Source: Deltaproteobacteria bacterium
GTDB lineage: Bacteria > Desulfobacterota > Binatia > Binatales > Binataceae
NCBI GenBank assembly: GCA_021799495.1
Contig: JAJZAI010000010.1
Span: forward strand, 1 to 64,000
Direction: 5' to 3'
Length of the DNA stretch: 64,000 nt
Shown: positions 29,399-40,096 of the stretch, in pieces
Numbering within the stretch: the stretch's first letter is position 1
Layout: every line of letters starts with the position of its first letter
The notes under the pieces: generated by a model
The model's input: the letters and a program-made list of their open reading frames with translations, nothing else
Told to the model about the DNA's origin: nothing
Database searches by the model: none
Position numbers and translations under genes: made by a program

Positions 29399-31936
29399 AT
29401 GGCGGAAACCAACGGAAACGAACCGATTCGCAACGAACCGACGCTGCTGAATATCGAAGACGACATGCGGCAGTCCTATCTGGACTACGCGATGTCGGTG
29501 AATATCGGCCGCGCGCTGCCGGATATCCGCGACGGCCTCAAGCCGGTGCATCGGCGGATTCTCTACGCAATGTTCACCGCCGGATTGCTGGCGAACCGGC
29601 GCCACGCCAAATCGGCGCGCGTGGTCGGCGAAGTGCTCGGCAAGTTCCATCCGCACGGCGACACCGCGGTTTACGACGCGCTGGCGCGGATGGCGCAGAC
29701 CTTCAGCATGCGCTACCCGCTGATCGACGGGCAGGGAAATTTCGGCTCCGTGGACGGCGATCCGCCGGCCGCGATGCGTTACACGGAGTGCCGGCTGACG
29801 CGGCTGGCGGAACGGCTGCTCGCCGATATCGACAGCGAGACGGTGGATTTCGTCGACAACTTCGACGGCTCGCAGCAGGAGCCGGAGGTGCTGCCGGCGC
29901 AGATTCCGAATCTGCTGATGAACGGCTCGGACGGAATCGCGGTCGGGATGGCGACCAATATGCCGCCGCATAACCTGGGCGAGGTCTGCGACGCACTACT
30001 GGCGCTGATCGAAAATCCCGATCTGCCGCTGGAAAAAATCCTCGACATTATCCCGGGGCCGGATTTTCCTACCGGCGGACAGATCCTTGGCCGCCAGGCG
30101 ATCCGGCAGGCCTATTTGAGCGGGCGCGGAACGATCGTGATGCGGGCGCTCGCCGCGGTCGAAACCGACAAGCGCACCTCGAAGGCGTCGATAATCGTGC
30201 GCGAGATTCCGTACCAGGTGAACAAGGCGCGGATGATCGAGCGGATCGCCGAGCTGGTCAACGACAAGCGTATCGAGGGCATCACCGATATCCGTGACGA
30301 ATCGAGCCGCGACGGGATGCGGGTGGTGATCGAGCTTCGGCGCGACGCCGAACCGAAGATCGTGCTCAACCAGCTCTACAAGCTGACGCAGATGCAGGCC
30401 GGCTTCGGCATGATCATGCTGGCGATTCACGAGGGGCGGCCGCGCGAGATGAGCCTGCGCGACCTGCTGCTCGAATTTCTGCATCACCGCCAGCGCGTCA
30501 TCATTCGCCGCTCGCAATACGAGTTGAAGCAGGCGGAGGCGCGCCTGCACGTCCTCGAGGGCCTGTTGATCGCGCTCAAGAATCTCGACGCCGTGATCAA
30601 GCTGATTCGCGAATCGGCCGACGCCGAGGCGGCGCGCGCCGGCCTGATGAACCGCTTCGGGCTGACGCAGATTCAGGCGCAGGCGATCCTCGACCTGACG
30701 CTGCGCCGCCTGACCTCGCTGGAGCGCGGCAAAATCGAGGCCGAGCACAAGGAGATGCAGGAGACGATCGCGCGGCTCAGGAAAATCCTCGGCGACGAGC
30801 GCGAACAGATGGCGCTGATCGCGGAAGACCTGCGCGAAATCCGCAAGGAGTTCGGCGACGAGCGCCGCACCCAGATTATCGAGGCCGAAGGCGACTTTTC
30901 GATCGAGGATCTGATCGTCGAGGAGGACGTGCTGGTCACCGTCACCCACGGCGGCTATATCAAGCGCACTCCGCTTTCGCTTTTCCGCACGCAGAAGCGG
31001 GGCGGCGGCGGCAAGCGCGGCGCGAGCACGGCCGAGGACGATTTCGTCGAGTATCTGGTGCCGGTCGGCACGCACGACCGGCTGCTGTTTTTCACCAGCG
31101 CCGGCAAAGTTTACGAGAAGAAGGCCTACGAGCTGCCCGAAGCAGGCCGCGGCGCGCGCGGAAGATCGATCGCGAACCTGCTGAGCCTCGCCGCCGACGA
31201 AAAGCTGTCGGCATTCCTGCCACTGCCGAAAGAGGTCAGCGGCAAGTATGTCTTTTTCGCGACGCGGCGCGGTCTGGTCAAGAAAACCGAGCTCGAGCAG
31301 TACGACAATATCCGCGCCAACGGCATAATCGCGATCAATCTCGAAGATGGCGACGAGTTGATCGGCGTCAGGCTGACCGACGGCGATCAGCAGATCGTGC
31401 TTTCGACCCGCGAGGGCCAGGCGATCCGCTTCCGCGAGGACGAGGTGCGCTCGATGGGACGTGGCACCTACGGCGTGGTCGGGATGGAGCTCGAAGAGCG
31501 CGCGGTCAAGGAAGGCAAGACGGTCACGCTGGTCAAGGACGAGGTCGTGTCGATCGCGGTCGTGCGCGACACCGAGACGCTGCTGACGGTTTCGGAGCGC
31601 GGCTACGGCAAGCGCACCGAGGCGTCGGAGTATCGCCTGACGCATCGCGGCGGCAAGGGCGTGATCACGATGAACGTCACGGACAAGACCGGCAAAGTGG
31701 TGGGAGTCCGGCAGGTCGGACCGGACGATCAACTGGTGCTGGTGACCGATCGCGGCAACATAATCCGGCTCGCGGTGAAGCAGGTGCGGATCACCGGGCG
31801 CAACGCGCAGGGCGTGCGGCTGGTGAAGCTCGAAGAGGGAAATTTCGTGCGCGCGGTCGCGCCGCTCGCGGAAAAAGACGACGAGGCGGACAACGGCGCC
31901 AACGGCACGGCCGCGCCCGACGACGTTGGGGAATAA
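29399..31936 (+). CDS. gyrA: DNA gyrase subunit A
   Basis: DNA cleavage/religation subunit. The 845-aa protein opens the winged-helix region with [25 protein letters not shown]. The catalytic Tyr is in [15 protein letters not shown] near residue 125, and the quinolone-region [17 protein letters not shown] sequence is present. A coiled coil follows (about 370-490), then the beta-pinwheel C-terminal domain with a GyrA-box-like [15 protein letters not shown] precedes the ATG. Confidence 0.98.
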   Translation: MAETNGNEPIRNEPTLLNIEDDMRQSYLDYAMSVNIGRALPDIRDGLKPVHRRILYAMFTAGLLANRRHAKSARVVGEVLGKFHPHGDTAVYDALARMAQTFSMRYPLIDGQGNFGSVDGDPPAAMRYTECRLTRLAERLLADIDSETVDFVDNFDGSQQEPEVLPAQIPNLLMNGSDGIAVGMATNMPPHNLGEVCDALLALIENPDLPLEKILDIIPGPDFPTGGQILGRQAIRQAYLSGRGTIVMRALAAVETDKRTSKASIIVREIPYQVNKARMIERIAELVNDKRIEGITDIRDESSRDGMRVVIELRRDAEPKIVLNQLYKLTQMQAGFGMIMLAIHEGRPREMSLRDLLLEFLHHRQRVIIRRSQYELKQAEARLHVLEGLLIALKNLDAVIKLIRESADAEAARAGLMNRFGLTQIQAQAILDLTLRRLTSLERGKIEAEHKEMQETIARLRKILGDEREQMALIAEDLREIRKEFGDERRTQIIEAEGDFSIEDLIVEEDVLVTVTHGGYIKRTPLSLFRTQKRGGGGKRGASTAEDDFVEYLVPVGTHDRLLFFTSAGKVYEKKAYELPEAGRGARGRSIANLLSLAADEKLSAFLPLPKEVSGKYVFFATRRGLVKKTELEQYDNIRANGIIAINLEDGDELIGVRLTDGDQQIVLSTREGQAIRFREDEVRSMGRGTYGVVGMELEERAVKEGKTVTLVKDEVVSIAVVRDTETLLTVSERGYGKRTEASEYRLTHRGGKGVITMNVTDKTGKVVGVRQVGPDDQLVLVTDRGNIIRLAVKQVRITGRNAQGVRLVKLEEGNFVRAVAPLAEKDDEADNGANGTAAPDDVGE

Positions 31937-31985
31937 TCGTACGTGCCGTTGGACGGAAACGGGCGGCGGCGCTATTAGATAGCGC

Positions 31986-32861
31986 ATGCCACTCGATTCG
32001 ACCCTGGTTGGAACGCAAGCCGAGCCGCGCGCCTATGACGTCGATGCGCGCTGGACGATGGCTTACGCCGCGTCGCTCGGCGACGTAATCGATCGCTATA
32101 TCGATACGCGCCGCGCTGAAGGAATCGTGGCGCATCCGCTGTTCCCGGTATGCCTCGAATGGCCGACGGCGGGCGCGCTGCGCACGCGCCATCGCGGCAC
32201 GCTGACGGCGGCGGAGGCGGCGCGCGGCGTTCATGCGACCCATCACGCGGTGGTGCATCGCGCGATTCGTCCGCCGGAGCGCCTCACGACGCGCGCGGAG
32301 ATCGCCGGAATCGAGGCGCGCAAGGCGGGCGCGTACGAAATCACGAAATTCGAGACGGTCGATGAGCGCGGCGGACTGGTCAATACGACCTGGTACGGCA
32401 CGCTCTATCGGCAGGTGGATGTGGCCGGCGGAGATCGGACCGGCGAAGCGCCGGCGCCGCAAGCGCTCGCGGCGCCGCCCGCGCGGGCGCGCGCCGAGAT
32501 GCGCGCGCCGGTGGGCGCGGGCGCGGCGCACATCTATACCGAGTGCGCGCGCATCTGGAATCCGATCCAAACCGACGCGGCGGTGGCCGCGGCCGCCGGC
32601 CGGCCGGGGCTGATCCTGCACGGCACGGCGACGCTGGCGATGAGCGTATCGCGGATTATCGCGGCGGAAGCCGGCGGCGATCCCGAACGGGTCGCGGAAA
32701 TTTCGGGACGCTTCAGCGCGATGGTGTTCATGCCGTCGGAGCTGACGATCCGGATTTTCGCCCGGGAACGGCGCGGTTCGTGCGACGCGGTTTTCTTCGA
32801 AACGCTCAGCGCCGAAGGCGGCCGGGCGATTCGCGACGGCGTAATCATGCTGCGCCGCTGA
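31986..32861 (+). CDS. Double-hotdog MaoC-like protein, first of a tandem pair
   Basis: A 291-aa protein with two hotdog halves (N-terminal FAS1-like dehydratase about 8-135, C-terminal MaoC about 165-290), the organisation of (R)-specific enoyl-CoA hydratases. In the C-terminal half the hydratase-2 motif GD-x-NP-x-H is degenerate (ARIWNPIQTD), lacking the Asp and with Gln for His, so it may be inactive or structural. It is paralogous to the next gene along its whole length (shared MAYAA-LGD, FMPSE and FFETL-AEGGRA). Confidence 0.8.
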   Translation: MPLDSTLVGTQAEPRAYDVDARWTMAYAASLGDVIDRYIDTRRAEGIVAHPLFPVCLEWPTAGALRTRHRGTLTAAEAARGVHATHHAVVHRAIRPPERLTTRAEIAGIEARKAGAYEITKFETVDERGGLVNTTWYGTLYRQVDVAGGDRTGEAPAPQALAAPPARARAEMRAPVGAGAAHIYTECARIWNPIQTDAAVAAAAGRPGLILHGTATLAMSVSRIIAAEAGGDPERVAEISGRFSAMVFMPSELTIRIFARERRGSCDAVFFETLSAEGGRAIRDGVIMLRR

Positions 32862-32923
32862 CGCCCGGCGGATCATTGCGGGCGCGCCGGCGGACGGCCC
32901 CGGCCGCGCCGCTGGAGGGAAAG

Positions 32924-33814
32924 ATGCCCTGCGATTCCTCGCTGGTTGGTGCCACGCTCGGACCGTTCGAGTTCGAGATCGATCAATTCCGCACGATGGC
33001 GTACGCGGCCGGACTTGGCGACGCGAATCCGCGTTATCTCGATTCGCTCAAGTCGGGCCGGCTGGTCGCGCATCCCTTTTTTCCGGCGACGTTCGCCGTC
33101 GCGGCGCCGATGGCGGAGATGGATCGGTTGATGGACGCGGCCGGCCTGACGCGCGAGGAATCGATTCGGCGCGTGCACGCCACGCATGACATGCGCGTCC
33201 ATCGGCTGGCGCGACCGCCGGAAAAACTTTTCGTGCGCACCACGCTGCTCGGCGTCGAGCGCCGTCCTCCGGGTGCCTACGTGGTGACGCGCTACGAAAC
33301 TCTCGACGCGGCGGGCGCGCCGGTCGCGACGATCGATTGGGGGCGGATTTTTCGCGGCGTCGCGGTGAAAGGAGACGATCGTCCGGCGGCGATCGAGCCG
33401 CCGCCGGTTTGGCGCGGCGCGGCCGATGCCTTTCGCGCGGAGTGCAAGCTTCCGATCGCGGCGACGGCGGCGATCGTGTACACCGCATGCGCGCGTCCGG
33501 GAAATCCGGTGAATTTTCATACCGATACGGCGGCGGCCAGACGATCGGGACTGCCGGCGCCGATCCTGATGGGCGTGGCGACGCTGGCGATGAGCGTATC
33601 GCGCGTGATCGACGCCGAAGCCGGCGGAAATCCGGAACGGGTCGCGCGAATTCGCGGCCGGTTCGGCGCGATGGTCTTCATGCCGTCGGAGGCGACGGTG
33701 AGGATCTCCGCTCGCGCGAAGATCGCGGACGGCGAGGAAGCGGTTTTCTTCGAGACGTTAACCGCCGAGGGCGGCCGCGCGGTGCGCGACGGAGTCGTGA
33801 CGCTGCGCGCCTGA
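32924..33814 (+). CDS. Double-hotdog MaoC-like protein, second of a tandem pair
   Basis: A 296-aa paralogue of the preceding gene. The start is ATG 32924, preceded by GGAGGGA; the long track ORF from 32543 runs through the upstream gene out of frame. The N-terminal half has [11 protein letters not shown]; the C-terminal half has [12 protein letters not shown] with a His and a two-residue insertion relative to its partner. A heteromeric or divergent enoyl-CoA/hydroxyacyl-CoA hydratase pair is plausible. The substrate is unknown. Confidence 0.8.
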   Translation: MPCDSSLVGATLGPFEFEIDQFRTMAYAAGLGDANPRYLDSLKSGRLVAHPFFPATFAVAAPMAEMDRLMDAAGLTREESIRRVHATHDMRVHRLARPPEKLFVRTTLLGVERRPPGAYVVTRYETLDAAGAPVATIDWGRIFRGVAVKGDDRPAAIEPPPVWRGAADAFRAECKLPIAATAAIVYTACARPGNPVNFHTDTAAARRSGLPAPILMGVATLAMSVSRVIDAEAGGNPERVARIRGRFGAMVFMPSEATVRISARAKIADGEEAVFFETLTAEGGRAVRDGVVTLRA

Positions 33815-33894
33815 TGGCGGCGCGGCGCGCTTGCGCGATCGCTCGGGCGCGGCGAAGATCGGATCGATTATCCATCCCGAAACGGGGAGGTTTC

Positions 33895-35004
33895 GTGAAA
33901 GCAAGAGCCGCGGTGGCGCGCCGGGCGGGCGCGCCGCTTGAAATTGCGCAGGTCGATCTCGAAGGGCCGAAGGCGGGCGAAGCGCTGGTCGAAATCAAGG
34001 CGACCGGCGTATGCCATACGGACGCGTTTACGCTTTCCGGCGCCGATCCCGAGGGGCTTTTTCCGTCGATCATGGGCCATGAGGGCGCGGGCGTCGTGGT
34101 CGAAGCCGGCGCCGGCGTGACCACGCTCAAGCCCGGCGACCACGTGATTCCGCTGTATATTCCGGAGTGCCGGAATTGTCCGGCGTGCCTTTCGGGAAAG
34201 ACGAACCTCTGCACCGCTATTCGTGAAACGCAGGGCAAAGGCCTGATGCCCGACGGAACCAGCCGCTTTTCAGAGAACGGCCGGATGGTCCATCACTACA
34301 TGGGCACCTCGACGTTCGCGAACTACACGGTGGTGCCTGAAATCGCGCTGGCGAAAATCCGGTCCGACGCGCCGTTCGACAAGGTTTGTTACATCGGATG
34401 CGGCGTGACGACCGGAATCGGCGCAGTGCTCAATACGGCGAAGGTGCAGGCGGGCGACCGCGTGGTCGTGTTTGGTTTGGGCGGAATCGGTCTCAACGTT
34501 GTGCAGGGCGCGCGGATGGCGGGCGCGGCGATGATTGTGGGCGTGGATTTGAATCCGGCGCGGCGCGCGATCGCGGAAAAATTCGGCATCACCCATTTCG
34601 TCAATCCTTCCGAAACACGGGCCGAGCTGGTTCCGTATCTGATCGATTTAACCAGGGGCGGCGCGGATTTTTCGTTTGAATGCGTCGGCAACGTCGGCCT
34701 GATGCGCCAGGCGCTGGAATGCTGCCAGCGCGGATGGGGCACGAGCGTCATTATCGGCGTCGCGGGCGCCGGGCAGGAAATCTCGACGCGGCCGTTTCAA
34801 CTGGTGACGGGCCGCACCTGGAAAGGCACGGCGTTCGGCGGCGCACGCGGCCGGCGCGACGTGCCGAAAATCGTCGATTGGTACATGGAAGGACGGATCA
34901 ATATCGACGATTTGATTACGCATACGATGCCGCTCGAACGGATCAACGAAGCGTTCGACTTGATGCATCGCGGCGAATCGATTCGCAGCGTAGTGATATA
35001 TTGA
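33895..35004 (+). CDS. frmA: Class III alcohol dehydrogenase / S-(hydroxymethyl)glutathione dehydrogenase
   Basis: Zinc-dependent medium-chain dehydrogenase that oxidises the glutathione (or other thiol) adduct of formaldehyde. The GTG start at 33895 is preceded by GGGGAGG. The 369-aa protein has the catalytic zinc motif [20 protein letters not shown], and the four-Cys structural zinc loop [15 protein letters not shown]. Its nucleotide site is [20 protein letters not shown]. The family's PLYIPEC and [14 protein letters not shown] signatures are present. It follows the MaoC pair. Confidence 0.93.
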   Translation: MKARAAVARRAGAPLEIAQVDLEGPKAGEALVEIKATGVCHTDAFTLSGADPEGLFPSIMGHEGAGVVVEAGAGVTTLKPGDHVIPLYIPECRNCPACLSGKTNLCTAIRETQGKGLMPDGTSRFSENGRMVHHYMGTSTFANYTVVPEIALAKIRSDAPFDKVCYIGCGVTTGIGAVLNTAKVQAGDRVVVFGLGGIGLNVVQGARMAGAAMIVGVDLNPARRAIAEKFGITHFVNPSETRAELVPYLIDLTRGGADFSFECVGNVGLMRQALECCQRGWGTSVIIGVAGAGQEISTRPFQLVTGRTWKGTAFGGARGRRDVPKIVDWYMEGRINIDDLITHTMPLERINEAFDLMHRGESIRSVVIY

Positions 35005-35005
35005 A

Positions 35006-36217
35006 ATGTGGGGCGGTGGAGCGACGGTTAAAAGTTTTATGAGCTGGGCCGCGGCGCTGGCGTTGGCGGCCGGTTGGGCCGGCGCCGCGATCGCGCGGGA
35101 TATTCCGGCGGCCAACAGTCTGCCGATAACAAAATATCTTCAAGTCGCGGTCAGGCCGTCCTCGCCGAGCGTTGACGGGTTCGTCGGGGACGATCGCGCG
35201 CACGCGGCCTACGAATTGTACGTCACCAACTTCGGCGACAAGCCAATCCGGATAGTCGCGGCGAGAATCGCCGCCGCCGCGGGCGGACCGGCATTTTCGC
35301 GGATGATCGATCGCGACGAATTGGCGGGGGATTTCGCAAAAATCGGCGCGCGGCGCGGAACCCGGCAGACGCCGCTGCTCGGCCGCGGAGAGTCCGGCGT
35401 CATTTTTCTCTTTCTCGATTTCGGTCCGCCGGAAAAAACCCCGGCGGCGCTGGTCAATTCGCTCGATATCGAGATCGAAGGCAAACCGGACACGGAGCAG
35501 CGTCTCACGATCGCTCAAATCGAAGTGAGCGGTAACGGCGCGGCCGTGATTCGGCCGCCGTTCACGGGCGCCAACTGGCTTGCCGCCAATGGCCCGTCGA
35601 ATACCTCGACGCATCGAAGGACGATTTTGACCGTGGACGGACGCCCGCGAATCGGTCAGAGATTCGCGATCGATTTTGTCCAACTCGGAGCGGACGGCCG
35701 CACCTATCGCGGCGATCCGAACCGCAACGCCAGCTATCTGGCCTACGACACGCCGATCGCGGCGGTCGCCGCCGGAACGATCGCGGCGGCGCTCGACGGC
35801 GTGCCCGAAAACACGCCGCAATCGCCAAAGATGGCGGTCGAGCTGAATCTCTCGAACGTTGGCGGGAATTTTATCGCCGAAAAAATTGGCGCCGGCCGCT
35901 ACGTGATGTACGCGCATCTGAAGCCGGGCTCGCTCAAGGTAAAGCCCGGCGACAAGGTCGCCGCCGGCCAGATAATCGCCCGCTTGGGGAATTCCGGCAA
36001 TTCGACCGAGCCGCATCTTCATTTGCAGGTGTGCGACGCGCCGTCATTTGCCGCATCGAGCGGAATTCCATATGAATTCGACTCGTTCAAACTGGAAAAG
36101 TATCGAATTGATCGAAAGGACGGGCAGCCCGTAAACTTGACGATCGAAGGTTCGACCCACGTCGAGCGGCAGACTCCGATGGAAGATGAACTCGTCGCTT
36201 TCCCCGGCGGGCAATAG
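35006..36217 (+). CDS. M23-like peptidase-domain exported protein
   Basis: A 403-aa protein with a signal peptide (WAAALALAAGWAGAAIA), an unrecognised domain (about 35-180), and a C-terminal LytM/M23 fold. The latter includes YVMYAHLKPGSLKVKPGDKV, GQIIARLGNSGNS and the HLHLQV zinc motif. The first zinc motif (H-x3-D) is not clear; the matching region reads ASYLAYDTPIAAVAAGTI. It may be a murein endopeptidase or a degenerate regulator. An alternative start is ATG 35039. It begins 1 bp after the frmA stop. Confidence 0.75.
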   Translation: MWGGGATVKSFMSWAAALALAAGWAGAAIARDIPAANSLPITKYLQVAVRPSSPSVDGFVGDDRAHAAYELYVTNFGDKPIRIVAARIAAAAGGPAFSRMIDRDELAGDFAKIGARRGTRQTPLLGRGESGVIFLFLDFGPPEKTPAALVNSLDIEIEGKPDTEQRLTIAQIEVSGNGAAVIRPPFTGANWLAANGPSNTSTHRRTILTVDGRPRIGQRFAIDFVQLGADGRTYRGDPNRNASYLAYDTPIAAVAAGTIAAALDGVPENTPQSPKMAVELNLSNVGGNFIAEKIGAGRYVMYAHLKPGSLKVKPGDKVAAGQIIARLGNSGNSTEPHLHLQVCDAPSFAASSGIPYEFDSFKLEKYRIDRKDGQPVNLTIEGSTHVERQTPMEDELVAFPGGQ

Positions 36218-36220
36218 CGA

Positions 36221-36742
36221 ATGGCCAACGCCAATACTTATACGTTCAAGCCGGGGCGTGGGCACGGCGAGCCAGCGTCGAAGCTGGCGTGCGCGCGATC
36301 CGTCTCGATCGCGATGTTGCTGGCGGGGGCCGTCGCCGGATGTTCATTGTTTCATCATGGCGAATCCCAGCAACAGAAGTTTATCGACGAGCTGAATCGC
36401 GGGAATGGGGCGCAGGCAAGCCAGACTTGGCTGAACATGTCCGAGCAGGATCGGGAAGCGCTTTCCCATAATCAGGGGTTCAAACCGCAGTTGACGCAGA
36501 AGGAGGTCGAGGAAGCGGTCGAGCGGCAGGCGGAACACAGGGCTGAAGCAGGCGTCACCGATCCCGATTCCACGGGAATCGACGACTCGGTCACGCCCGA
36601 TCCCGAAAACGGCGACATCACCACGCAAATGATTGAACAACCCGGCGTTCAAGTCGATCCGAACGCCAATGGCCTGTCGTCGCTTCCGAAACTGACCGCG
36701 CCGGATCAAGCGCCAGCGTCGCTTGAAGAAAGTCCGCAATAG
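36221..36742 (+). CDS. Hypothetical lipoprotein, 173 aa
   Basis: Not recognised. The hydrophobic segment SIAMLLAGAVAGCSLF ends in a lipobox-like AVAGC, so lipid attachment at that Cys (about residue 41) is likely. The mature part is acidic and polar with no known domain. The start may be later (ATG 36314 shortens the signal peptide to a more normal length). It begins 3 bp after the M23-like gene, probably in the same operon. Confidence 0.6.
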   Translation: MANANTYTFKPGRGHGEPASKLACARSVSIAMLLAGAVAGCSLFHHGESQQQKFIDELNRGNGAQASQTWLNMSEQDREALSHNQGFKPQLTQKEVEEAVERQAEHRAEAGVTDPDSTGIDDSVTPDPENGDITTQMIEQPGVQVDPNANGLSSLPKLTAPDQAPASLEESPQ

Positions 36743-36764
36743 ATCCGGCCGAACGTTCTGAACC

Positions 36765-37841
36765 ATGATTGCGAGATGGCGCCGGCAGTCGATCGCCGTC
36801 GTGTGGCTGTGCCTGGCCCTGACAGGCGCGGCATGGGGGGCGAGCGGTTCGTGCGGCCCTTTCGGCGATCCGCCGGCGCGATTCATCAAGAGCATCATTC
36901 CGGAATGTACGAACGGCGCAAGGCTCGGCCCGTGGAGCGACGGCGGCGGAGCGCCGCGCTACGCCTGCCTGTACGAACCGCCGCAAAGTTCGGCGGCGAA
37001 ACCTTTGCCGCTTGTGGTGTACCTGCATCCTTCGCTTTTCACGGCCGACAGCGTAAGGGACGCGACCAATTTGCTCGATCTGCTCGCGACCGCGAACGTC
37101 AGCGACAATCCCGCCCGGCCGGGATTCATTCTTCTGGCGCCGCAAGGCCGCGACACCACCCATCAATATTCGTGGCCCGACCGCACCGGAAGCGGATGGG
37201 ACGTATGGTATCGGCAATTGAGTCCGGCGGGAGCGGTCAAGATGGACGGACGCGATTATCCGGAAAACGCCGATGCGGCGGCGATCGATCACTTTATCGA
37301 TGCGGTCGTCGCCAGCGGCAAGGTCGATCGCGGCCGGATCTATCTGACCGGATGGTCGAACGGCGGATCGATGGCGTATCTGTACGGTTTGAACCGTCCG
37401 CAAATCGCGTCGGCAGCGGTTTATTCGGCGCCGGATCCTTTCGGATTGGCGCCAGACGCTTGCCCGCAAACTCCGGTCGCCAAACCACCGTCCGGCGAAC
37501 GCGAAGTGCGCGTGTACAATCCAACGCTGGCCGCCTACCAGGTGCATAATAGCTGCGATATCGCCGGCATTTGTCCGAACGTGCTGCGGCTTGAGAGCAA
37601 TCTTTCAAAGTCCGGCGCGCGCGTCTCCGATACGATTATCGATCGCAAAGGGCACATGACGCGCGACTGCGAGGCTTTTTGCGGAACGGATCCGAACGGC
37701 GGCGTGCATAATCCGATCGGCGCGATGATCGGCCTTGAGCGGCACCTGCACTGGCCGCGTCCGTGGACCGCGGCGATGCTGGACTACTTTCGGCGCCATC
37801 CGTTGAAACCCGCGCCGCCGCCGCGCGCGCATGGGAAATGA
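36765..37841 (+). CDS. Secreted alpha/beta-hydrolase, PHB-depolymerase/feruloyl-esterase-like
   Basis: A 358-aa exported hydrolase: signal peptide (about 1-27, ending GAAWGA), LPLVVYLHPSLF near the oxyanion hole, the nucleophile elbow GWSNGGSMAY near residue 203, and a C-terminal DRKGHM with the likely catalytic His. Its many cysteines suggest disulfides in the periplasm, in line with the upstream dsbD. It is related to LpqC/PHB depolymerase esterases; the ester substrate is not predictable. Confidence 0.7.
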   Translation: MIARWRRQSIAVVWLCLALTGAAWGASGSCGPFGDPPARFIKSIIPECTNGARLGPWSDGGGAPRYACLYEPPQSSAAKPLPLVVYLHPSLFTADSVRDATNLLDLLATANVSDNPARPGFILLAPQGRDTTHQYSWPDRTGSGWDVWYRQLSPAGAVKMDGRDYPENADAAAIDHFIDAVVASGKVDRGRIYLTGWSNGGSMAYLYGLNRPQIASAAVYSAPDPFGLAPDACPQTPVAKPPSGEREVRVYNPTLAAYQVHNSCDIAGICPNVLRLESNLSKSGARVSDTIIDRKGHMTRDCEAFCGTDPNGGVHNPIGAMIGLERHLHWPRPWTAAMLDYFRRHPLKPAPPPRAHGK

Positions 37842-37865
37842 ACGCGGATATACTGGGGAGAATTT

Positions 37866-39020
37866 ATGGATTTTAATTTCACCGAAGACCAGAACCTGCT
37901 CCGGCGCACGATTTCGGAATTCGCCGCGCGCGAATTGGCGCCGCACTATCAGGAGCGCGACAAGGATGAAGACTTGCCGCGCGAAGTGGTGCGCCATCTC
38001 GGCGAATTGGGCTTGCTCGCGCCTATGGTCGATCCGGCTTACGGCGGCCAAGCGCTGGATTTCGTCGCGCTGGGAATCGCGTTCGAAGAGTTCGGCCGTC
38101 ACGACTTCAACGCCGCGTATGTGCTGCTGCTCTCGGCGCTGGTCGGCGCGATCATCAGCTCGCGCGGCGACGAGCGTCAAAAGCGCGAGTATCTTCCCGC
38201 GATTTGCAGCGGGGAGGTCGTGCCGGCGCTGGGCGTGACGGAGCCATCCGGCGGCTCCGACGCGGCGCACGTGAAGCTCACCGCCCGCCGCGATGGCGAC
38301 AGCTACATCCTGGACGGCGAAAAAAGCTCCATCTCGTTCGCGTCGTGGGCGGACACGATCCTGTTGATGGCGCGCACGGGAACGATCGAGCAGGGCGCGC
38401 GCGGCGTCAGCGCGTTTTACGTCGATCTGAAATCGCCGGGAGTGAGCCGGGCGCGATTTCGCGACCTCGGCACGAAGGCGATCGGCCGCGGCCAGCTATT
38501 CTTCGACTCGGTGCGAGTGCCCACCGGCGCCCGCGTCGGCGACGAGGGGATGGGTTTCATCCAGGTGATGCAAGGCTTTGATTTCAGCCGGTCGCTGATC
38601 GGCCTGATGTGCGTTGGCGCCGCGCAACAGAGCGTTGACGAGACCTGCAAGTATGTGGCCGACCGCCAGGCTTTCGGCGGCAGCCTTGCGCGTTTTGAAG
38701 GAGTGTCGTTTCCCCTTGCCGAAGCGGCGGTGCAACTGCGCGCGGCGCGGCTGCTCTGCTACGAAGCGCTCTGGAAGAAAGATCGCGGCGAACCGCACGG
38801 ATGGCTTGCCGCTGGATGCAAATGGTGGGCGCCCGAGCTGGCGGCGAAGGTCCTGCATCAGTGCCTGCTGCTGCACGGACATCTCGGCTTCAGCATGGAC
38901 CTGCCGCATCAGCAGCGGATGCGCGACGTAATCGGACTCGAAATCGGCGACGGCACCGCGCAAATCATGAAGCTGCTGGTCGCGCGGGAACTGATCGGGC
39001 AGGTTGCGCGCGGCTACTGA
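37866..39020 (+). CDS. Acyl-CoA dehydrogenase, cyclohexanecarboxyl-CoA dehydrogenase-like
   Basis: A 384-aa FAD acyl-CoA dehydrogenase: the N-terminal helical domain starts MDFNFTEDQNLLRRTISEFA, the middle sheet has GVTEPSGGSDAAH, and the C-terminal domain has YVADRQAFGGSLARFEGVSF. The base position near the C terminus, normally YEG-T, reads IGDGTAQI, placing Asp where short-chain enzymes have Glu. Asp is used by alicyclic acyl-CoA dehydrogenases. The exact substrate is inference. Upstream spacing to the esterase gene is 24 bp. Confidence 0.85.
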   Translation: MDFNFTEDQNLLRRTISEFAARELAPHYQERDKDEDLPREVVRHLGELGLLAPMVDPAYGGQALDFVALGIAFEEFGRHDFNAAYVLLLSALVGAIISSRGDERQKREYLPAICSGEVVPALGVTEPSGGSDAAHVKLTARRDGDSYILDGEKSSISFASWADTILLMARTGTIEQGARGVSAFYVDLKSPGVSRARFRDLGTKAIGRGQLFFDSVRVPTGARVGDEGMGFIQVMQGFDFSRSLIGLMCVGAAQQSVDETCKYVADRQAFGGSLARFEGVSFPLAEAAVQLRAARLLCYEALWKKDRGEPHGWLAAGCKWWAPELAAKVLHQCLLLHGHLGFSMDLPHQQRMRDVIGLEIGDGTAQIMKLLVARELIGQVARGY

Positions 39021-39068
39021 GCGAGTTCGCGCTTCCATCCGATCGAGCGCGCGCGGTCGCGGCGTGAT

Positions 39069-39839
39069 TCAGGGCGCATGCGCCTTGAAGCGCAGCCGGA
39101 TGTAATCGCCTGTCCATCGTCCGGTTTCGTCGCACAGCACCGGCTTAAGCCGCCCGACGGCTTCGGCGATCGCATCCTGCCGTTCACTTTGCGGCAGCCG
39201 GTTGAACAGGGGTTGTCCGAACAATTCCAGCCATCCGGCCATATTGGTTGGGAGCGGGGTTGGCCGCGGAATCAACTCAATGTAATCGACGCCGAATCCG
39301 GCCGCCTCAAGCCGCACGCGATAGTCGTTTACCGTCGGGAAATACCATGGGATGCCGGCGGCCGCGCCGGTTACGCCCCGCCGCTCAAGCGTCGCGACGA
39401 TCGAGACGATAATCGCGGCGACGCATCCATGCCCGCCCATCTCGGCGACAAAGCGGCCGCCCGGTTTGAGCGCGCGCTTGACGCCGGCAATTACCGCGTC
39501 AGGCGCGGATGCCATCCAATGGAGCGCCGCGTTCGAGAAAACCGCGTCGAATTCGCCGGCAAACGCCAGCTTTTCGCCGGCGCATACGCGAGCGTCGAGC
39601 CCGCGCGCCCGCGCCGCCGCGATCATGTCCGGCGCCGCATCGACGCCCACCACGGTAGCGCCAGCGGCGGCAATCTTTTCGGTCAGAACGCCGTCGCCGC
39701 AGCCGAGGTCGAGGATGCGTTCGCCCGGCTGCGGCGCCAAAAGTTCGAGCACGGGCGCGCCCAGGGCCGGCACAAAGTGCGCGTGCCGGGCGTAATTGTC
39801 GGCCTTCCATTCCTGTTTCGGCGTTTCGTTCGACTCCAT
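39069..39839 (-). CDS. Class I SAM-dependent methyltransferase (trans-aconitate methyltransferase-like)
   Basis: A 256-aa methyltransferase. The start is ATG at 39839 (MESNETPKQEW), with GGAG upstream; the longer ORF reaches into non-coding sequence. SAM motif I is LDLGCGDGVLTEKIAAAGA near residue 42, with the acidic VVGVDAAPDMIAAAR motif and FSNAALHWM. The order and the C-terminal helices match the Tam/UbiE-like group that methylates small acids. Convergent with the acyl-CoA dehydrogenase gene. Confidence 0.85.
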   Translation of the reverse strand: MESNETPKQEWKADNYARHAHFVPALGAPVLELLAPQPGERILDLGCGDGVLTEKIAAAGATVVGVDAAPDMIAAARARGLDARVCAGEKLAFAGEFDAVFSNAALHWMASAPDAVIAGVKRALKPGGRFVAEMGGHGCVAAIIVSIVATLERRGVTGAAAGIPWYFPTVNDYRVRLEAAGFGVDYIELIPRPTPLPTNMAGWLELFGQPLFNRLPQSERQDAIAEAVGRLKPVLCDETGRWTGDYIRLRFKAHAP

Positions 39840-40096
39840 CGTGAACTGCTCCGGCGGCGGCATCGATCGCCGCCGTCCATCCGCTTTAATTGATCTCTCG
39901 CATGAGGAGCAAGCCTGCGACGATTTTGGGCCTTGCGAGAACGACGACATTATACATAGTTATTGCTGCCAGATGAGAGTTCGCGACCTCAACGCACCAG
40001 CAACCGCTTGCTTGTGGCGCGTCCGAGCAAGCCAGGCAATGCTCGCGCCGGCGCTCATCCAATCAGCGAAATCCATCGTAGAATTGTCAGGGCATC

